A stretch of DNA of 64,000 bases from Flavobacteriaceae bacterium UBA4166 (GCA_002379985.1 DFVG01000003.1:39856-103855), one strand, 5' to 3'; positions 44,941 through 54,689 are shown, counted from the first letter of the stretch. Program-made: numbers and translations. The notes: generated by a model not told the origin, from the sequence alone.

Positions 44941-45414
44941 TTAATTTTTAGGATTTTCTACAAAATCTGGGTTTTCACGAATATAAAATGCACTGGTGTG
45001 GGTAGTGTAATTAAGTGCTTTTTGGGCTTTGCGTAAGTTTCCTAAGGCACGTATCGATTTTAGACTCGGGTTTTCAACTATTTCTTCAATCATGGAAGGA
45101 GCCAATTCGTAAAGACTATCTGCCTCAATATGAATACGTGATACAAGTTCATTCTCTAGTTCCACCGGGATTTCAGTTCCGGCTAATTTTAGGCTGTCGT
45201 ACACATACACTTTATGATACATATTGAAGGACGTAGTTACAAAATCATCTACCGATGCAATTCTACAATTGCGTTTCGGTTTTTTAATACGCTTAGGCAA
45301 TTCTCGAATTGTAATTTCTTCGGAAGTGTTTGTCTCTTGGCTTTTTACATGCGATGTGGTCAATAACAATAATGCCAAACCAATACATTTCAGGAGGTGT
45401 TTAAAATTTTTCAT
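44941..45414 (-). CDS. Small secreted protein, unknown function
   Basis: 157 residues; signal peptide about 25 residues, ending HVKSQ. The mature part begins acidic then basic (EEITIRELPKRIKKPKRNCR) and is mostly helical (ELENELVSRIHIEADSLYEL). No T9SS signal and no family known to me. It is the first gene on the minus strand after the divergent kinase gene; the 138-nt gap between them probably holds both promoters. Confidence 0.7.
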   Translation of the reverse strand: MKNFKHLLKCIGLALLLLTTSHVKSQETNTSEEITIRELPKRIKKPKRNCRIASVDDFVTTSFNMYHKVYVYDSLKLAGTEIPVELENELVSRIHIEADSLYELAPSMIEEIVENPSLKSIRALGNLRKAQKALNYTTHTSAFYIRENPDFVENPKN

Positions 45415-45552
45415 GGCTTTTAGTTTATATCTCTAAAACTATTTATTAGTTACGCAGCTTTTTCAACAAACCCATGAGTGCTAGAAAATTAACCATGAAT
45501 GGGGTGGTTTTTAGTATGAAATATTTTTACATTAGTGAAAATTTCAAATACA

Positions 45553-47604
45553 ATGGGGAGAATTTGGATTATTATCATGCTTTTTTCTGGTTTCGCTTAT
45601 TCTCAAAATGTTGTGGAAAAAAGGGTAGATTCCCTGAAGTCTCTTCTGCTACAAAATCATGACGAAAGCGAAGAGACGATTCATTTCTTCAATGAATTGT
45701 CTTATGAGTATTATCTGCTAAATCCGGATATTGGAACGAGATATGCAGATTCTGCAATTTCTCTCAGTAAAAAACTTCGTATACCTACCGCATTAGGAAC
45801 ATCTTATCAGCGAATGGCCCAAAATTTAAATGCGAAGGATGAATCCGATCTTGCGTTAACCTACTGCGATTCCGCAATTACCGTATTCAGTAGTGCAAAT
45901 GCAGCGATAGCATTGGGTAAAGTATACTATAATCAAGCCATGATCCTGCAAAAACAATCGAATTATGTAAAGGCGTTAGATAGTTATGAAAAATCCCTTG
46001 TAATTTTTGAAAAAGCCGAAAGCCCCTATCAATCCTCAGTCTTAAACGGTATTGGAATTATCGCAACTTACATGTCTAATTATCCCAAAGCCATTGACTC
46101 TTACCAAAAAGCGTTGCTTTACTTAGAATCGGTTGGACAAGCAGAGACCGTTTATTATGCTGATATTTTAAATAACTTAGGACTTCTTCAAACCAAATTT
46201 GACGAAAACAATTGGAGAAAAGCATTAGATTATTTTGAAAGGGCTCGAGTGATTTATAAAAAATTAGATTATAAATCGGGAGAGGGAGATACGCTGCTTA
46301 ACGAAGGGAACATATTCGATAAAAATGGACAACTAACTTTGGCACTAGAACGCTATCATGAAGCAAAAAAAATCTTTAGTGCATTAAATAGTGAAAGAAG
46401 AGAAATTAATGCTAATGTAAATATTGGTATTGTAATGAATACCATGAAAAAATATGATGAGGCAAGAGATCATTTTACATCAGGAATAGCGTACTATAAA
46501 AAAATTAACGATCACCGTAATTTGGCGATTGCCTATTCACAACTCGGTAAAAACTTCCTATTTACAGAAAACTACGCAAAAGCGATTCAAAATTTTGAAC
46601 AAGCAGTGCGTTCCGCAAAGAAAATTGAAAACCTCCGAAATATTTCAAGAGATCAAGATCTTTTATCTCAAGTGTATGCAAAACTTGGAAACTTTGAAAA
46701 AGCCTATAAATATCGTGATAGTGCTGCGCTCACATATGAGCAATATCAAAACGATAATGAAAATCAAAAAATAATTCAACTAAGCGAAGAATATAAATAT
46801 CAAAGCCAACGAATTATTGATAAAGCGCAAGCAGAAGCCGAACAACAAATACTTGAAGGTAAATTGAAACAAGAATCTCAATTGCGAATTTTCTCTATCA
46901 TTGGAATCATATCCGTCATTACTTTTTTACTAATATTACAGTATCAAGGAAGAAAAAAGCGACAAGTAGAACATGAAAGGAAAATTGCATCGTTGCGTTT
47001 AACAACCGCTCAAGCCCAATTAAATCCTCACTTTATATTCAATAGTTTAACAGCAATTGACAATTTTGTTGTGACCGGAGAAGCAACGCAAGCCAGTGAT
47101 TATCTAAAAGAATTTGCTTATGTCATGCGTAAAGGCTTGGAAAATACAGAAAAGGAACGAATTTCTCTTCAAGAGGAAGTTGATTTTATTAAAGCGTATT
47201 TGGATATTGAAAAAATAAGAAAACCATTTCAATACGAGTTTGTTATCGATAAAGAGATAGATGTACAGAAAACGAATATACCTCCTTTGTTGCTTCAACC
47301 CATATTAGAAAACTGTATACGACACGCAAAGCCGCCAACAGGGACTCTGCTGTGTATCAGTATTAAACTTGCATATGATAAAGACAATCATTTAGTATGT
47401 ACTATTGAAGACAATGGAAATAAACCATGGAAGGAATCAAACAAACAACAGAGAACTTCAACATCTTTTGGTACAAGAATCACTCGTGAACGCATTATAG
47501 CATTAAATGATCTTGCTCCGTCCTCAAAATCAAAAATTGCTTACAAAGTCTCTCCCTTAAACGGTAGCACCGAGTTAATTGTTCCAATACAATATGTGGC
47601 ATGA
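45553..47604 (+). CDS. TPR-containing sensor histidine kinase (LytS/YehU type)
   Basis: 683 residues from the ATG at 45553 (a GTG at 45535 is six codons earlier; the ATG gives a clean signal peptide, MGRIWIIIMLFSGFAYSQ). The periplasmic part has about eight TPR-like helix pairs (YYNQAMILQKQSNYVKALDS, NYPKAIDSYQKALLYLESVG). One membrane helix lies near 446-463. The kinase begins after a coiled coil with AQLNPHFIFNSL, His493 being the phosphorylated residue, and the ATPase has PPLLLQPILENCIRHA. Its stop overlaps the LytTR regulator start. It is the signalling pair of the AT-rich block. Confidence 0.93.
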   Translation: MGRIWIIIMLFSGFAYSQNVVEKRVDSLKSLLLQNHDESEETIHFFNELSYEYYLLNPDIGTRYADSAISLSKKLRIPTALGTSYQRMAQNLNAKDESDLALTYCDSAITVFSSANAAIALGKVYYNQAMILQKQSNYVKALDSYEKSLVIFEKAESPYQSSVLNGIGIIATYMSNYPKAIDSYQKALLYLESVGQAETVYYADILNNLGLLQTKFDENNWRKALDYFERARVIYKKLDYKSGEGDTLLNEGNIFDKNGQLTLALERYHEAKKIFSALNSERREINANVNIGIVMNTMKKYDEARDHFTSGIAYYKKINDHRNLAIAYSQLGKNFLFTENYAKAIQNFEQAVRSAKKIENLRNISRDQDLLSQVYAKLGNFEKAYKYRDSAALTYEQYQNDNENQKIIQLSEEYKYQSQRIIDKAQAEAEQQILEGKLKQESQLRIFSIIGIISVITFLLILQYQGRKKRQVEHERKIASLRLTTAQAQLNPHFIFNSLTAIDNFVVTGEATQASDYLKEFAYVMRKGLENTEKERISLQEEVDFIKAYLDIEKIRKPFQYEFVIDKEIDVQKTNIPPLLLQPILENCIRHAKPPTGTLLCISIKLAYDKDNHLVCTIEDNGNKPWKESNKQQRTSTSFGTRITRERIIALNDLAPSSKSKIAYKVSPLNGSTELIVPIQYVA

Positions 47605-48335
47605 AAAAAAGCGTACTATTAATAGAGAACGAATATTATAGCCAACAGAGCTTAATAAGACTTTTAAAGAAAAGGAAAGAGTTTGAACTAGTAGCGACCT
47701 GTACAACTATAGAAAAAGCAATTGAAGCCTATACTCTTTATAATCCAGATGTGGTTTTTTTGGATATTGAACTTGATGATGGATATGGATTCGATTTTGT
47801 AAATCATTTCCAAAATTTTTCAGCAACAATCATTGTTACTACAGGTGAAAGCGCATACGCTGTACAAAGTTATGAGGTAAGAGCTTTTCATTTTTTAGAA
47901 AAACCCATTTTACAACGTAAATTTAATGAGGTGATGGACTTATATCTTAAAGAGTCTTCTATCTCTCCGCTGCCTCATGATCAAAAGAATACGCCCTCCT
48001 CGATAAAAAGAATTTTTATACCTACCCGATTAGGAAAGCGAGCGCTCTTAGTTTCAGATATTCAGCTGCTGAGAGCAGATCTAGGGTGTGTTGAAATTTT
48101 TACTGATAGCCGTGACGCAGAAGCGGTAGTATCTAAAAATCTACCTTGGTTTATAAAAAAACTTGATGATACACTTTTTATTCGAATTCATCGAAAATAT
48201 ATAGTAAATCATGAAAAGATTTCCCAGGTAATCAGACATAAGGATAATATGTCTCTCATCTTAGAGAATGGTAAAGAAGTAGCAGTTTCTAAAAACAATA
48301 TTCAATCTGTTTGCAAGCTGCTGGATGCGTATTAA
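47601..48335 (+). CDS. LytTR response regulator
   Basis: 244 residues. The receiver domain has the phospho-acceptor Asp55 (PDVVFLDIEL) and the conserved Lys in LEKPIL; the C-terminal LytTR DNA-binding domain runs from about 140 (KRIFIPTRLGKRALLV, RIHRKYIVNHEKISQV). Its start overlaps the kinase stop (ATGA), so the two are co-translated. Likely target genes are the secreted-protein genes in the same block; no binding site could be identified by eye. Confidence 0.93.
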   Translation: MKKSVLLIENEYYSQQSLIRLLKKRKEFELVATCTTIEKAIEAYTLYNPDVVFLDIELDDGYGFDFVNHFQNFSATIIVTTGESAYAVQSYEVRAFHFLEKPILQRKFNEVMDLYLKESSISPLPHDQKNTPSSIKRIFIPTRLGKRALLVSDIQLLRADLGCVEIFTDSRDAEAVVSKNLPWFIKKLDDTLFIRIHRKYIVNHEKISQVIRHKDNMSLILENGKEVAVSKNNIQSVCKLLDAY

Positions 48336-48356
48336 AATATCAAATTTTTGAAGATT

Positions 48357-49478
48357 TTAAGTAAGCGCTTTCCTAAAGGTACTCCGCTCTTTGTGTTGCT
48401 CGGGATTGTAATCTTTCCAAAGCAATTGTACCGCGGTATTTTCTTTTAGTTCTGGATTGGTTTCCACCACTTTAATACCTTTGTCGGTAAACAAGTGTTG
48501 CATTTCTTCAAAAATAATGGCGGTGACGCCTTTTCCTTGGTATTCAGGATGAATACCGATCAAATAAAAGGCAGCCGTATCATTCTTTTTTTGTGCCTGA
48601 ATAATATGAAACCATCCAAATGGAAATAAGCGTCCGTTCGCTTTCTTCAACGCTTTGCTGAACGAAGGCATCACTACGGAAAAGGCTATAAGCGCTCCCG
48701 AAGCATCCTTGATACAGGTTATGTAATCGGAATGAATGAAACTGAAGTATTTCTCTTTGTAATAGTCTATTTGGTATTGCTGAATCGGCACAAAGGTCTG
48801 AAGCGTATTATAGGTGTTGTTCAATAGTTTGAACATATCATCCACGTAGGGAAGGATTTCTTTTTTATTCTGAAACCGAATCACCGAAAGATTAAATCGT
48901 TTTTTGATGAGTCCCGAGAATTTTTTCACCTTCTCGTTAAGCACTTCTGGGACGTTCATTTTATATTCTACCCAAGTGGCTTGCTTTTTGAACCCTAATT
49001 GTTTAAAATGTTCCTGATAGTAAGGGTAGTGATACCAAGTAATCATGGTATTGCGTTCTTCGTACCCCATGGTTAGAATTCCGGCCTTTTCCATATTCGA
49101 AAATCCTACTGGGCCTTCCATGTATTCGAGTTGATGCTGGTTACCAATCTCCTGAACTTTTTCTAACAGGGCTTTGGTTACGCTTATATCATCGATAACG
49201 TCAAACCATCCGAAGCGAACTTTTTTCTTCTGCTGTTCTTCAATTTCCAAATGGTTAATAATCACCGCAATTCTACCGGAAATGCGCCCTTCTTTATAGG
49301 CGAGAAAATACTCGGCTTCCGCATTGTTGAAAACGGGATTCTTTTCTTTATCAAGAGTTTCCATTTCATCCTTGATAAGCGGCGGCACCCAATACTCGCA
49401 ATCTTTGTAAAGTTTAAAAGGAAACGTTACAAACTGCTTCAGCTGGTTTTTGTTAGTTACGGGTATAAGTTCAATCAT
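48357..49478 (-). CDS. GNAT-family acetyltransferase-like protein
   Basis: 373 residues, apparently one GNAT domain after an N-terminal region. The acyl-CoA binding loop looks like IGIHPEYQGKGVTAIIFEEM near residue 300. The N-terminal half (LIPVTNKNQLKQFVTFPFKL, WVPPLIKDEM) is typical of a Bacteroidota family of uncharacterised acetyltransferase-like proteins. The substrate is unknown. The last 16 codons are those repeated at 42012-42068, and the gene is AT-average, so it belongs to the backbone and marks the right edge of the block. Confidence 0.82.
   Translation of the reverse strand: MIELIPVTNKNQLKQFVTFPFKLYKDCEYWVPPLIKDEMETLDKEKNPVFNNAEAEYFLAYKEGRISGRIAVIINHLEIEEQQKKKVRFGWFDVIDDISVTKALLEKVQEIGNQHQLEYMEGPVGFSNMEKAGILTMGYEERNTMITWYHYPYYQEHFKQLGFKKQATWVEYKMNVPEVLNEKVKKFSGLIKKRFNLSVIRFQNKKEILPYVDDMFKLLNNTYNTLQTFVPIQQYQIDYYKEKYFSFIHSDYITCIKDASGALIAFSVVMPSFSKALKKANGRLFPFGWFHIIQAQKKNDTAAFYLIGIHPEYQGKGVTAIIFEEMQHLFTDKGIKVVETNPELKENTAVQLLWKDYNPEQHKERSTFRKALT
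48375..48398 (-). repeat. Direct repeat, right copy (24 bp, in the acetyltransferase 3' end)
   Basis: Identical to 42030-42053, same orientation, and in the coding end of the intact acetyltransferase gene. Confidence 0.85.
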
Positions 49479-49483
49479 AAGCT

Positions 49484-50488
49484 CTATTGACGACCGCCAT
49501 CGTCATCCACTTCAAAGGCATCTTTTCTTTTCTTTCCACCATCATTATCATCCTCTTTTTTGTTTTTTTCCTCCTTGCGTTTTTTACGACCTGCTCTTCC
49601 TTTTTCTTCAATGTATTCATCAGTATTGTGCATATCAAAACGATAGGCAACACCAACTCTTCCGTAGAAAACAGAAGGAGTGTCTTTAATATTTATGGTT
49701 GCTGAAAGGTCTACATGAAGATTTTCATTGATCAATGCAGCCGCACCCGCTCGAAAGAGCTGATCGGAATAAAAATCACTCTTAAAACCTTGATTCTCCA
49801 CAAAAATGGAAAAGTAATCGTTGGTGGCATGCGTTAAGGTCACAATATATCCGTAGGTGGGAAACTCGGTGGTGACCCGATCTACAATGATGTTTGTGAC
49901 CAATACAAACCCACCTAAGAAATTATTTTGTGTGGAGAGGATGAATTTCGGACTGATACTAGATTCAACTTCGGGAGTAAACGGATTGTTTTTGGTGTCG
50001 AAATTAGCCCCAGCATAAAAAGAAATAGCAGGAATAAGGTCGCGCCATTGAAACCGGTTATTTGCTTTCCAACTATAGAGATTTGGTCCTTCTAATGTCC
50101 GCTTTCTGTAGGGATCATAAAATAAATATTTTGCGCCCAGTGTATTGCTTCGGAAGTTACTTATAGGGTCTTCTTCAATGGGAATAGCTCCCCGGTTATC
50201 GGTTATAAGATTGCGCTGGAAAGCCCCGATAAGACTTACTTCTAACTCTTCTTTCCAAACCCCGTAGCGCACAGAATAATCAATTCCGTATCCAGTGGTT
50301 TCATTTTCTAACAATCGGTGTTTTTCTTTTCCGTAAAAAATTCCGGTTTCAAATTGTAAAACATTGGTTCCCACAGAAAAGGCGCCTTGGCTCACTCCGG
50401 GCCTGTTGGTGTTGATCATCTCAGTGTATTGCGCCTGAGAAACATAAGGAATTCCTAGAAATAGAAGCCAAAGAAAGAGGTTACGCAT
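49484..50488 (-). CDS. Outer-membrane transporter-like protein (phenol-pathway type)
   Basis: 334 residues from the ATG at 50488, where the signal peptide begins (MRNLFLWLLFLGIPYVSQAQ); the longer frame starts 13 codons earlier. The rest is a predicted beta-barrel (NTNRPGVSQGAFSVGTNVLQ, YGIDYSVRYGVWKEELEVSL) like the PF13557-type transporters. The last ~45 residues are highly charged (KGRAGRKKRKEEKNKKEDDN), unlike a barrel, and may lie outside. Substrate unknown. It lies 5 nt upstream of the acetyltransferase gene. Confidence 0.8.
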   Translation of the reverse strand: MRNLFLWLLFLGIPYVSQAQYTEMINTNRPGVSQGAFSVGTNVLQFETGIFYGKEKHRLLENETTGYGIDYSVRYGVWKEELEVSLIGAFQRNLITDNRGAIPIEEDPISNFRSNTLGAKYLFYDPYRKRTLEGPNLYSWKANNRFQWRDLIPAISFYAGANFDTKNNPFTPEVESSISPKFILSTQNNFLGGFVLVTNIIVDRVTTEFPTYGYIVTLTHATNDYFSIFVENQGFKSDFYSDQLFRAGAAALINENLHVDLSATINIKDTPSVFYGRVGVAYRFDMHNTDEYIEEKGRAGRKKRKEEKNKKEDDNDGGKKRKDAFEVDDDGGRQ

Positions 50489-50568
50489 GCACAATAGGTT
50501 TGGTTCAAATATATAAGATTTTATCATTAATTTAATAGTTGTAATTCTTCTTTTTAGCCTACAATCAA

Positions 50569-50576
50569 TAATTTTG
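50569..50576 (+). promoter_or_regulatory. Bacteroidota -7 element TAATTTTG
   Basis: TAATTTTG fits TAnnTTTG and lies 16 nt before the ATG of the DUF4834 gene. A -33 element at normal spacing was not found. Confidence 0.5.
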
Positions 50577-50592
50577 AACTCATATTTAAGAT

Positions 50593-50856
50593 ATGGCTTT
50601 TCTTAAAACGATACTCATCATCTTGTTGGTATACTTCGGTGTCAAATTCTCTTGGCGCCTGGCAAGACCGTATGTAGTAAAATATATTCAGCGTAAAATG
50701 TCAGAGCGCTTCCAAAATGCCTTCGGAAATGCAGCTCCAAACAACCCTAATCATCAATCGGAAGGTGAAGTGACCATTGATCGCATGCCTAACAAACAGC
50801 GAAAAACCAATGACGGCGTAGGCGAGTATGTTTCCTACGAAGAAGTAGAAGAATAA
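50593..50856 (+). CDS. DUF4834 family protein
   Basis: 87 residues. One N-terminal membrane helix (FLKTILIILLVYFGVKFSW), then a basic stretch and an acidic C-terminus ending YEEVEE. This is the Bacteroidota DUF4834 pattern; its role is unknown. It precedes the YfhO and glycosyltransferase genes on the same strand, suggesting a role near the envelope. Confidence 0.85.
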   Translation: MAFLKTILIILLVYFGVKFSWRLARPYVVKYIQRKMSERFQNAFGNAAPNNPNHQSEGEVTIDRMPNKQRKTNDGVGEYVSYEEVEE

Positions 50857-50926
50857 GTTCCGCAGAAAACAGTTAGGGTTCTAGCCATTTTTTGTAATTT
50901 TCGCCTTTCAATAAAGCCGTAAGCGG

Positions 50927-53368
50927 ATGCCTAGATTCACTAAAATCCTTCCTCATCTTATCGTTGTCATTCTCTTTGTTCTGGTAGCACTGCTATTTTT
51001 TAGTCCGGTGTTACAAGGTAAAGTATTGTTGCAAAGCGACATTGTTCAATACACAGGCATGTCGAAACAACAAAAAGATTTTAAAGCCGCTACAGGGGAA
51101 GAAGCCTATTGGACGGATGCTGCCTTTGGGGGAATGCCTACCTATCAATTGGGTGCCAAATATCCTCACAACTACATTAAGGATCTTGATCTAACCATTC
51201 GTTTCTTACCGCGACCGGCTGATTATCTCTTTCTCTATTTTATTGGAATCTATATCTTATTTCTGGTACTGAAGATCGACTATAAATTGGCTTTCTTAGG
51301 TGCATTGGCGTTCGGTTTTTCCACATATTTGATCATCATTTTAGGGGTAGGTCATAACGCAAAAGCTCATGCCATTGCGTATATGCCTTTGGTGCTCAGT
51401 GGGATCTTACTCACCTTTCAAAAGAAATACCTGTACGGTTTTCTGCTCACCACCATCGCGTTGGCACTAGAGTTAGTAGCGAATCACATTCAAATGACGT
51501 ATTACTTGCTGTTGCTCGTGATCTGTATCGGAATTGCCTACGGAATCGATGCCTTCCGAAAAAAACAACTCAAGCATTATTTTACAGCTATCGGGATCAT
51601 GGCCGTGGGGGCTGTGATTGCATTAGGATTGAATGCTACGAACCTCATGGCAACCAAGGAATATGCAGATACGTCAACAAGAGGGAAAAGTGAATTGACC
51701 ATCACTGCAGACGGAATGCCGAAAGACAATCCAAACGGACTCGATTACGAATATATTACCCAGTATAGTTACGGTATTTGGGAGTCTTTCAACCTATTTA
51801 TCCCCAATTTCATGGGAGGTGGAAGTGCCGATCCATTGCCGGAAAACTCTGAAACTGTGGATACACTGTTAAAGATGGGCGCTTCTCCTCAGGAAGCACA
51901 GCAATTGGCGGGACAGGTTCCGGCCTATTGGGGCGATCAGCCTATCGTCGCTGCTCCGGCGTATATTGGCGCTGTAGTTATCTTTTTAGGCATATTGGCT
52001 TTATTTTTAGTGAAAGGCAGATTGCGTTGGTGGATCGTTGCTGCGTTTCTATTGAGTTTGTTTTTATCCTGGGGTAAGAACTTTAATTTCCTGACGGAAT
52101 TGTTCATTGACACCGTGCCTTTATACAACAAATTTAGAGCCGTATCCTCCATTCAAGTGATCATTGAATTGATCATACCCATCCTAGCAATTGTTGGCCT
52201 GCATCAGTATTTCAATGATTTCGTTGCTGAAGAGAAACGCAAGAAGGCGTTGATAAAAGCAACGGCTATTGCTAGCGGAGTGGCATTGGTATTCTTACTC
52301 CTGAAAAATGTACTGTTGGACTTTGCGAGTCCGTATGACCCTTTATTTCGAGAACAACTTGGCCCGGAATTAATTGAGGCGATTCGTGCCGACCGAGCGA
52401 CACTGCTCACACAGGATGCATTCAGATCCCTAATTTTAGTGCTTTTAGCGGCAGCAACGCTTTGGTTCTCTCTAAAAGGAAAACTAAAACAAATAGTCAC
52501 CATCATTGTTTTGGCTGTTTTGATCTGTTTTGACCTGATAGGGGTCGACAGACGATACGTTACCAATGATGATTTTGTGTCGAAACGCGTCATGGAAGCG
52601 CCCTTTCAACAGAATGGCGCTGATAAGCAGATCCTAGAGGATACGAGTGGACATTTCCGTGTTTTTGATGCTACTGTTGATGCCTTTAACAGTGGTCGAG
52701 CAAGCTATTACCACAATGCATTAGGAGGTTATCATGCCGCGAAACCCGGTCGCATGAGCGATTTGTATGATTTTTACCTTTCCGAAGGAAACGTAGGAAT
52801 ACTCAATATGATGAACGTGCGTTACATCATCACTCAGAATCAGAATGGAGGCCCGGTCGCGCAACGTAATCCCTACGCTAACGGAAATGCTTGGTTTGTA
52901 GAAAATGTGATCATTGCAGAGAACGCCAATGAAGAGATATTGCGTTTGGACAGTCTCGATACGAAGCGTGTCGCTATGATCCACCAAAATTTTGAAACGT
53001 TGTTGCCGGAAACATCCATTGCGGTGGATTCTACTGCGAGTATTGAACTTACCAGCTATCAACCCAACCATTTAGTATACGAAACCAAAACAGATACACC
53101 ACAACTTGCTGTCTTTTCAGAAGCCTATTATCCTGATGGTTGGAATGCGTATATTGATGGGAAGCCCGCTGAGTATTATCGAGCGAACTATGCGTTACGA
53201 GCCATGACCGTCCCCGCAGGCGTACATCAAATAGCATTTAAATTTGAACCTTCCGTCATACAAACCGGAAGCACTATTTCTCTGGCAAGCACTATTCTTT
53301 TTGTTTTGATAGCAGTGGGAGGGGTGTTGTGGGTCTTCCGACGTCAGAAAAGTAACACATCGTCATGA
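50927..53368 (+). CDS. YfhO family membrane protein
   Basis: 813 residues, a large integral inner-membrane protein of the YfhO family, resembling GT-C type glycosyltransferases. There are about a dozen helices in the first ~530 residues (ILPHLIVVILFVLVALLFFS, DYKLAFLGALAFGFS), then a soluble domain with NVRYIITQNQ and a final helix near the C-terminus. The donor and acceptor are unknown; Gram-positive YfhO acts in polymer glycosylation. It overlaps the next glycosyltransferase gene by ATGA, so the two are coupled, probably in surface-glycan synthesis. Confidence 0.88.
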   Translation: MPRFTKILPHLIVVILFVLVALLFFSPVLQGKVLLQSDIVQYTGMSKQQKDFKAATGEEAYWTDAAFGGMPTYQLGAKYPHNYIKDLDLTIRFLPRPADYLFLYFIGIYILFLVLKIDYKLAFLGALAFGFSTYLIIILGVGHNAKAHAIAYMPLVLSGILLTFQKKYLYGFLLTTIALALELVANHIQMTYYLLLLVICIGIAYGIDAFRKKQLKHYFTAIGIMAVGAVIALGLNATNLMATKEYADTSTRGKSELTITADGMPKDNPNGLDYEYITQYSYGIWESFNLFIPNFMGGGSADPLPENSETVDTLLKMGASPQEAQQLAGQVPAYWGDQPIVAAPAYIGAVVIFLGILALFLVKGRLRWWIVAAFLLSLFLSWGKNFNFLTELFIDTVPLYNKFRAVSSIQVIIELIIPILAIVGLHQYFNDFVAEEKRKKALIKATAIASGVALVFLLLKNVLLDFASPYDPLFREQLGPELIEAIRADRATLLTQDAFRSLILVLLAAATLWFSLKGKLKQIVTIIVLAVLICFDLIGVDRRYVTNDDFVSKRVMEAPFQQNGADKQILEDTSGHFRVFDATVDAFNSGRASYYHNALGGYHAAKPGRMSDLYDFYLSEGNVGILNMMNVRYIITQNQNGGPVAQRNPYANGNAWFVENVIIAENANEEILRLDSLDTKRVAMIHQNFETLLPETSIAVDSTASIELTSYQPNHLVYETKTDTPQLAVFSEAYYPDGWNAYIDGKPAEYYRANYALRAMTVPAGVHQIAFKFEPSVIQTGSTISLASTILFVLIAVGGVLWVFRRQKSNTSS

Positions 53369-54672
53369 AACGCGTATTGATCATTGCATACTACTGGCCT
53401 CCTGCGGGAGGACCGGGCGTGCAGCGATGGCTTCATTTTGTTAGGAATTTCGAGCAGTTTGGTATTGAACCTATTGTCTATGTTCCTGAAAATCCAATGT
53501 ATCCCATTGAAGATGCCTCGCTTTCCGAAAAAGTTCCGGATACGGTGACGGTGCTAAAACACCCCATTAAAGAACCGTACCGCTGGGCGCAGTGGTTTTC
53601 AAAAAAGAAAACGAAATCCCTAAGTAGCGGGATCATTTCTGAAAAAAAGCCATCGTTGCTAGAGCGAATATTACTCTACGTTCGAGGAAATTTTTTTATT
53701 CCTGATGCGCGCGTCGGGTGGGTGGATCCTTCAGTATCGTTTTTGAAAGACTACCTTTCGGAAACGCCCGTAGATGTAGTAGTAACGACCGGTCCACCAC
53801 ACAGTTTGCATTTGATCGGTAAAAAACTAAAGGCCGCATGCCACATCCCTTGGGTGGCCGATTTTCGAGATCCTTGGACCACCATTCATTATCACAAATC
53901 GTTACGCTTAACCAAAGCTTCCGAAGCGAAACATAAGAAACTAGAAGCCGAAATTTTAAATACAGCCAATCGTATTACGGTAACAAGCAAGGTGACAAAA
54001 CATGAATTTCAAACCATCACCTCTCGGCCTATTGATGTGGTTACAAACGGTTTTGAGGAGGTTGTTAGTGGTGAAGAATATTCTTTAGATAAGACATTTT
54101 CTATCGTTCACATAGGTTCCTTGCTTACGGAGCGAAATCCGCAAATCTTATGGAAAGTATTGCGCGAACTAAAAGAGGCGCACCCTGAGTTTCAGAAGCA
54201 TTTAGAATTGAAATTGGTAGGGCAATACAGCCAAGAAGTCTTGGATGACCTTACAGAAAACGATCTTATAAAAAACACCACGCTCGTAGGGTATGTGCCT
54301 CATAAAGAAGCCGTGGCTTATCAACGTAAAGCACAGGTGCTACTGTTAGTTGAAATGGATCGAGAAGAAACCAAAGCAATTATTCCGGGGAAATTATTTG
54401 AGTATCTTTCGGCGCGACGCCCTATCATCGCTATGGGGCCGGATGGAAGTGATGTTCAAACTATTCTGCAGGAAACCAAAGCAGGCGCTTATTTGTTGTA
54501 TTCCGAAGAAGAAAAATTGAAAAATAAAGTATGGGACGCTTTTAAACTATACCGAACGCAGGACTTGTTGGTTCCCGAAGCAGATATCTCTTCCTTCAGC
54601 AGAAGTGAGCTTACGCGGAAGATGGCATCAATTTTAACTTCTGTAACGAGCGAAACCCCCGCTCAGCCATAG
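53365..54672 (+). CDS. Glycosyltransferase family 4-like protein
   Basis: 435 residues. GT-B type fold: N-terminus VLIIAYYWPPAGGPGVQRWL with the typical GGPGVQR loop; C-terminal nucleotide-sugar region IPGKLFEYLSARRPIIAMGP, which holds the conserved Glu of the EX7E-type motif. It transfers a sugar, likely onto an envelope polysaccharide; the donor cannot be deduced. It overlaps YfhO (ATGA at 53365-53368). Confidence 0.9.
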   Translation: MKRVLIIAYYWPPAGGPGVQRWLHFVRNFEQFGIEPIVYVPENPMYPIEDASLSEKVPDTVTVLKHPIKEPYRWAQWFSKKKTKSLSSGIISEKKPSLLERILLYVRGNFFIPDARVGWVDPSVSFLKDYLSETPVDVVVTTGPPHSLHLIGKKLKAACHIPWVADFRDPWTTIHYHKSLRLTKASEAKHKKLEAEILNTANRITVTSKVTKHEFQTITSRPIDVVTNGFEEVVSGEEYSLDKTFSIVHIGSLLTERNPQILWKVLRELKEAHPEFQKHLELKLVGQYSQEVLDDLTENDLIKNTTLVGYVPHKEAVAYQRKAQVLLLVEMDREETKAIIPGKLFEYLSARRPIIAMGPDGSDVQTILQETKAGAYLLYSEEEKLKNKVWDAFKLYRTQDLLVPEADISSFSRSELTRKMASILTSVTSETPAQP

Positions 54673-54689
54673 GCTTCACGAGGGTTTCT

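Larger units (their letters stand above)
42015..48375. mobile_element. Candidate inserted accessory block (island-like), no integrase
   Basis: Holds four secreted-protein genes of little or no known function on the minus strand and a histidine kinase/LytTR pair on the plus strand. Hand-counted lines inside are 32, 28 and 23 percent G+C (lines 43141, 44221, 46381), against 52, 47 and 35 percent in backbone lines (33241, 40021, 51961). The backbone TTCCGAA word is almost absent here. Both ends carry the acetyltransferase 3' end. No integrase, transposase or tRNA is present, so the mechanism is unknown; insertion at a gene 3' end with a carried copy, or homologous replacement, are both possible. 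Confidence 0.55.
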
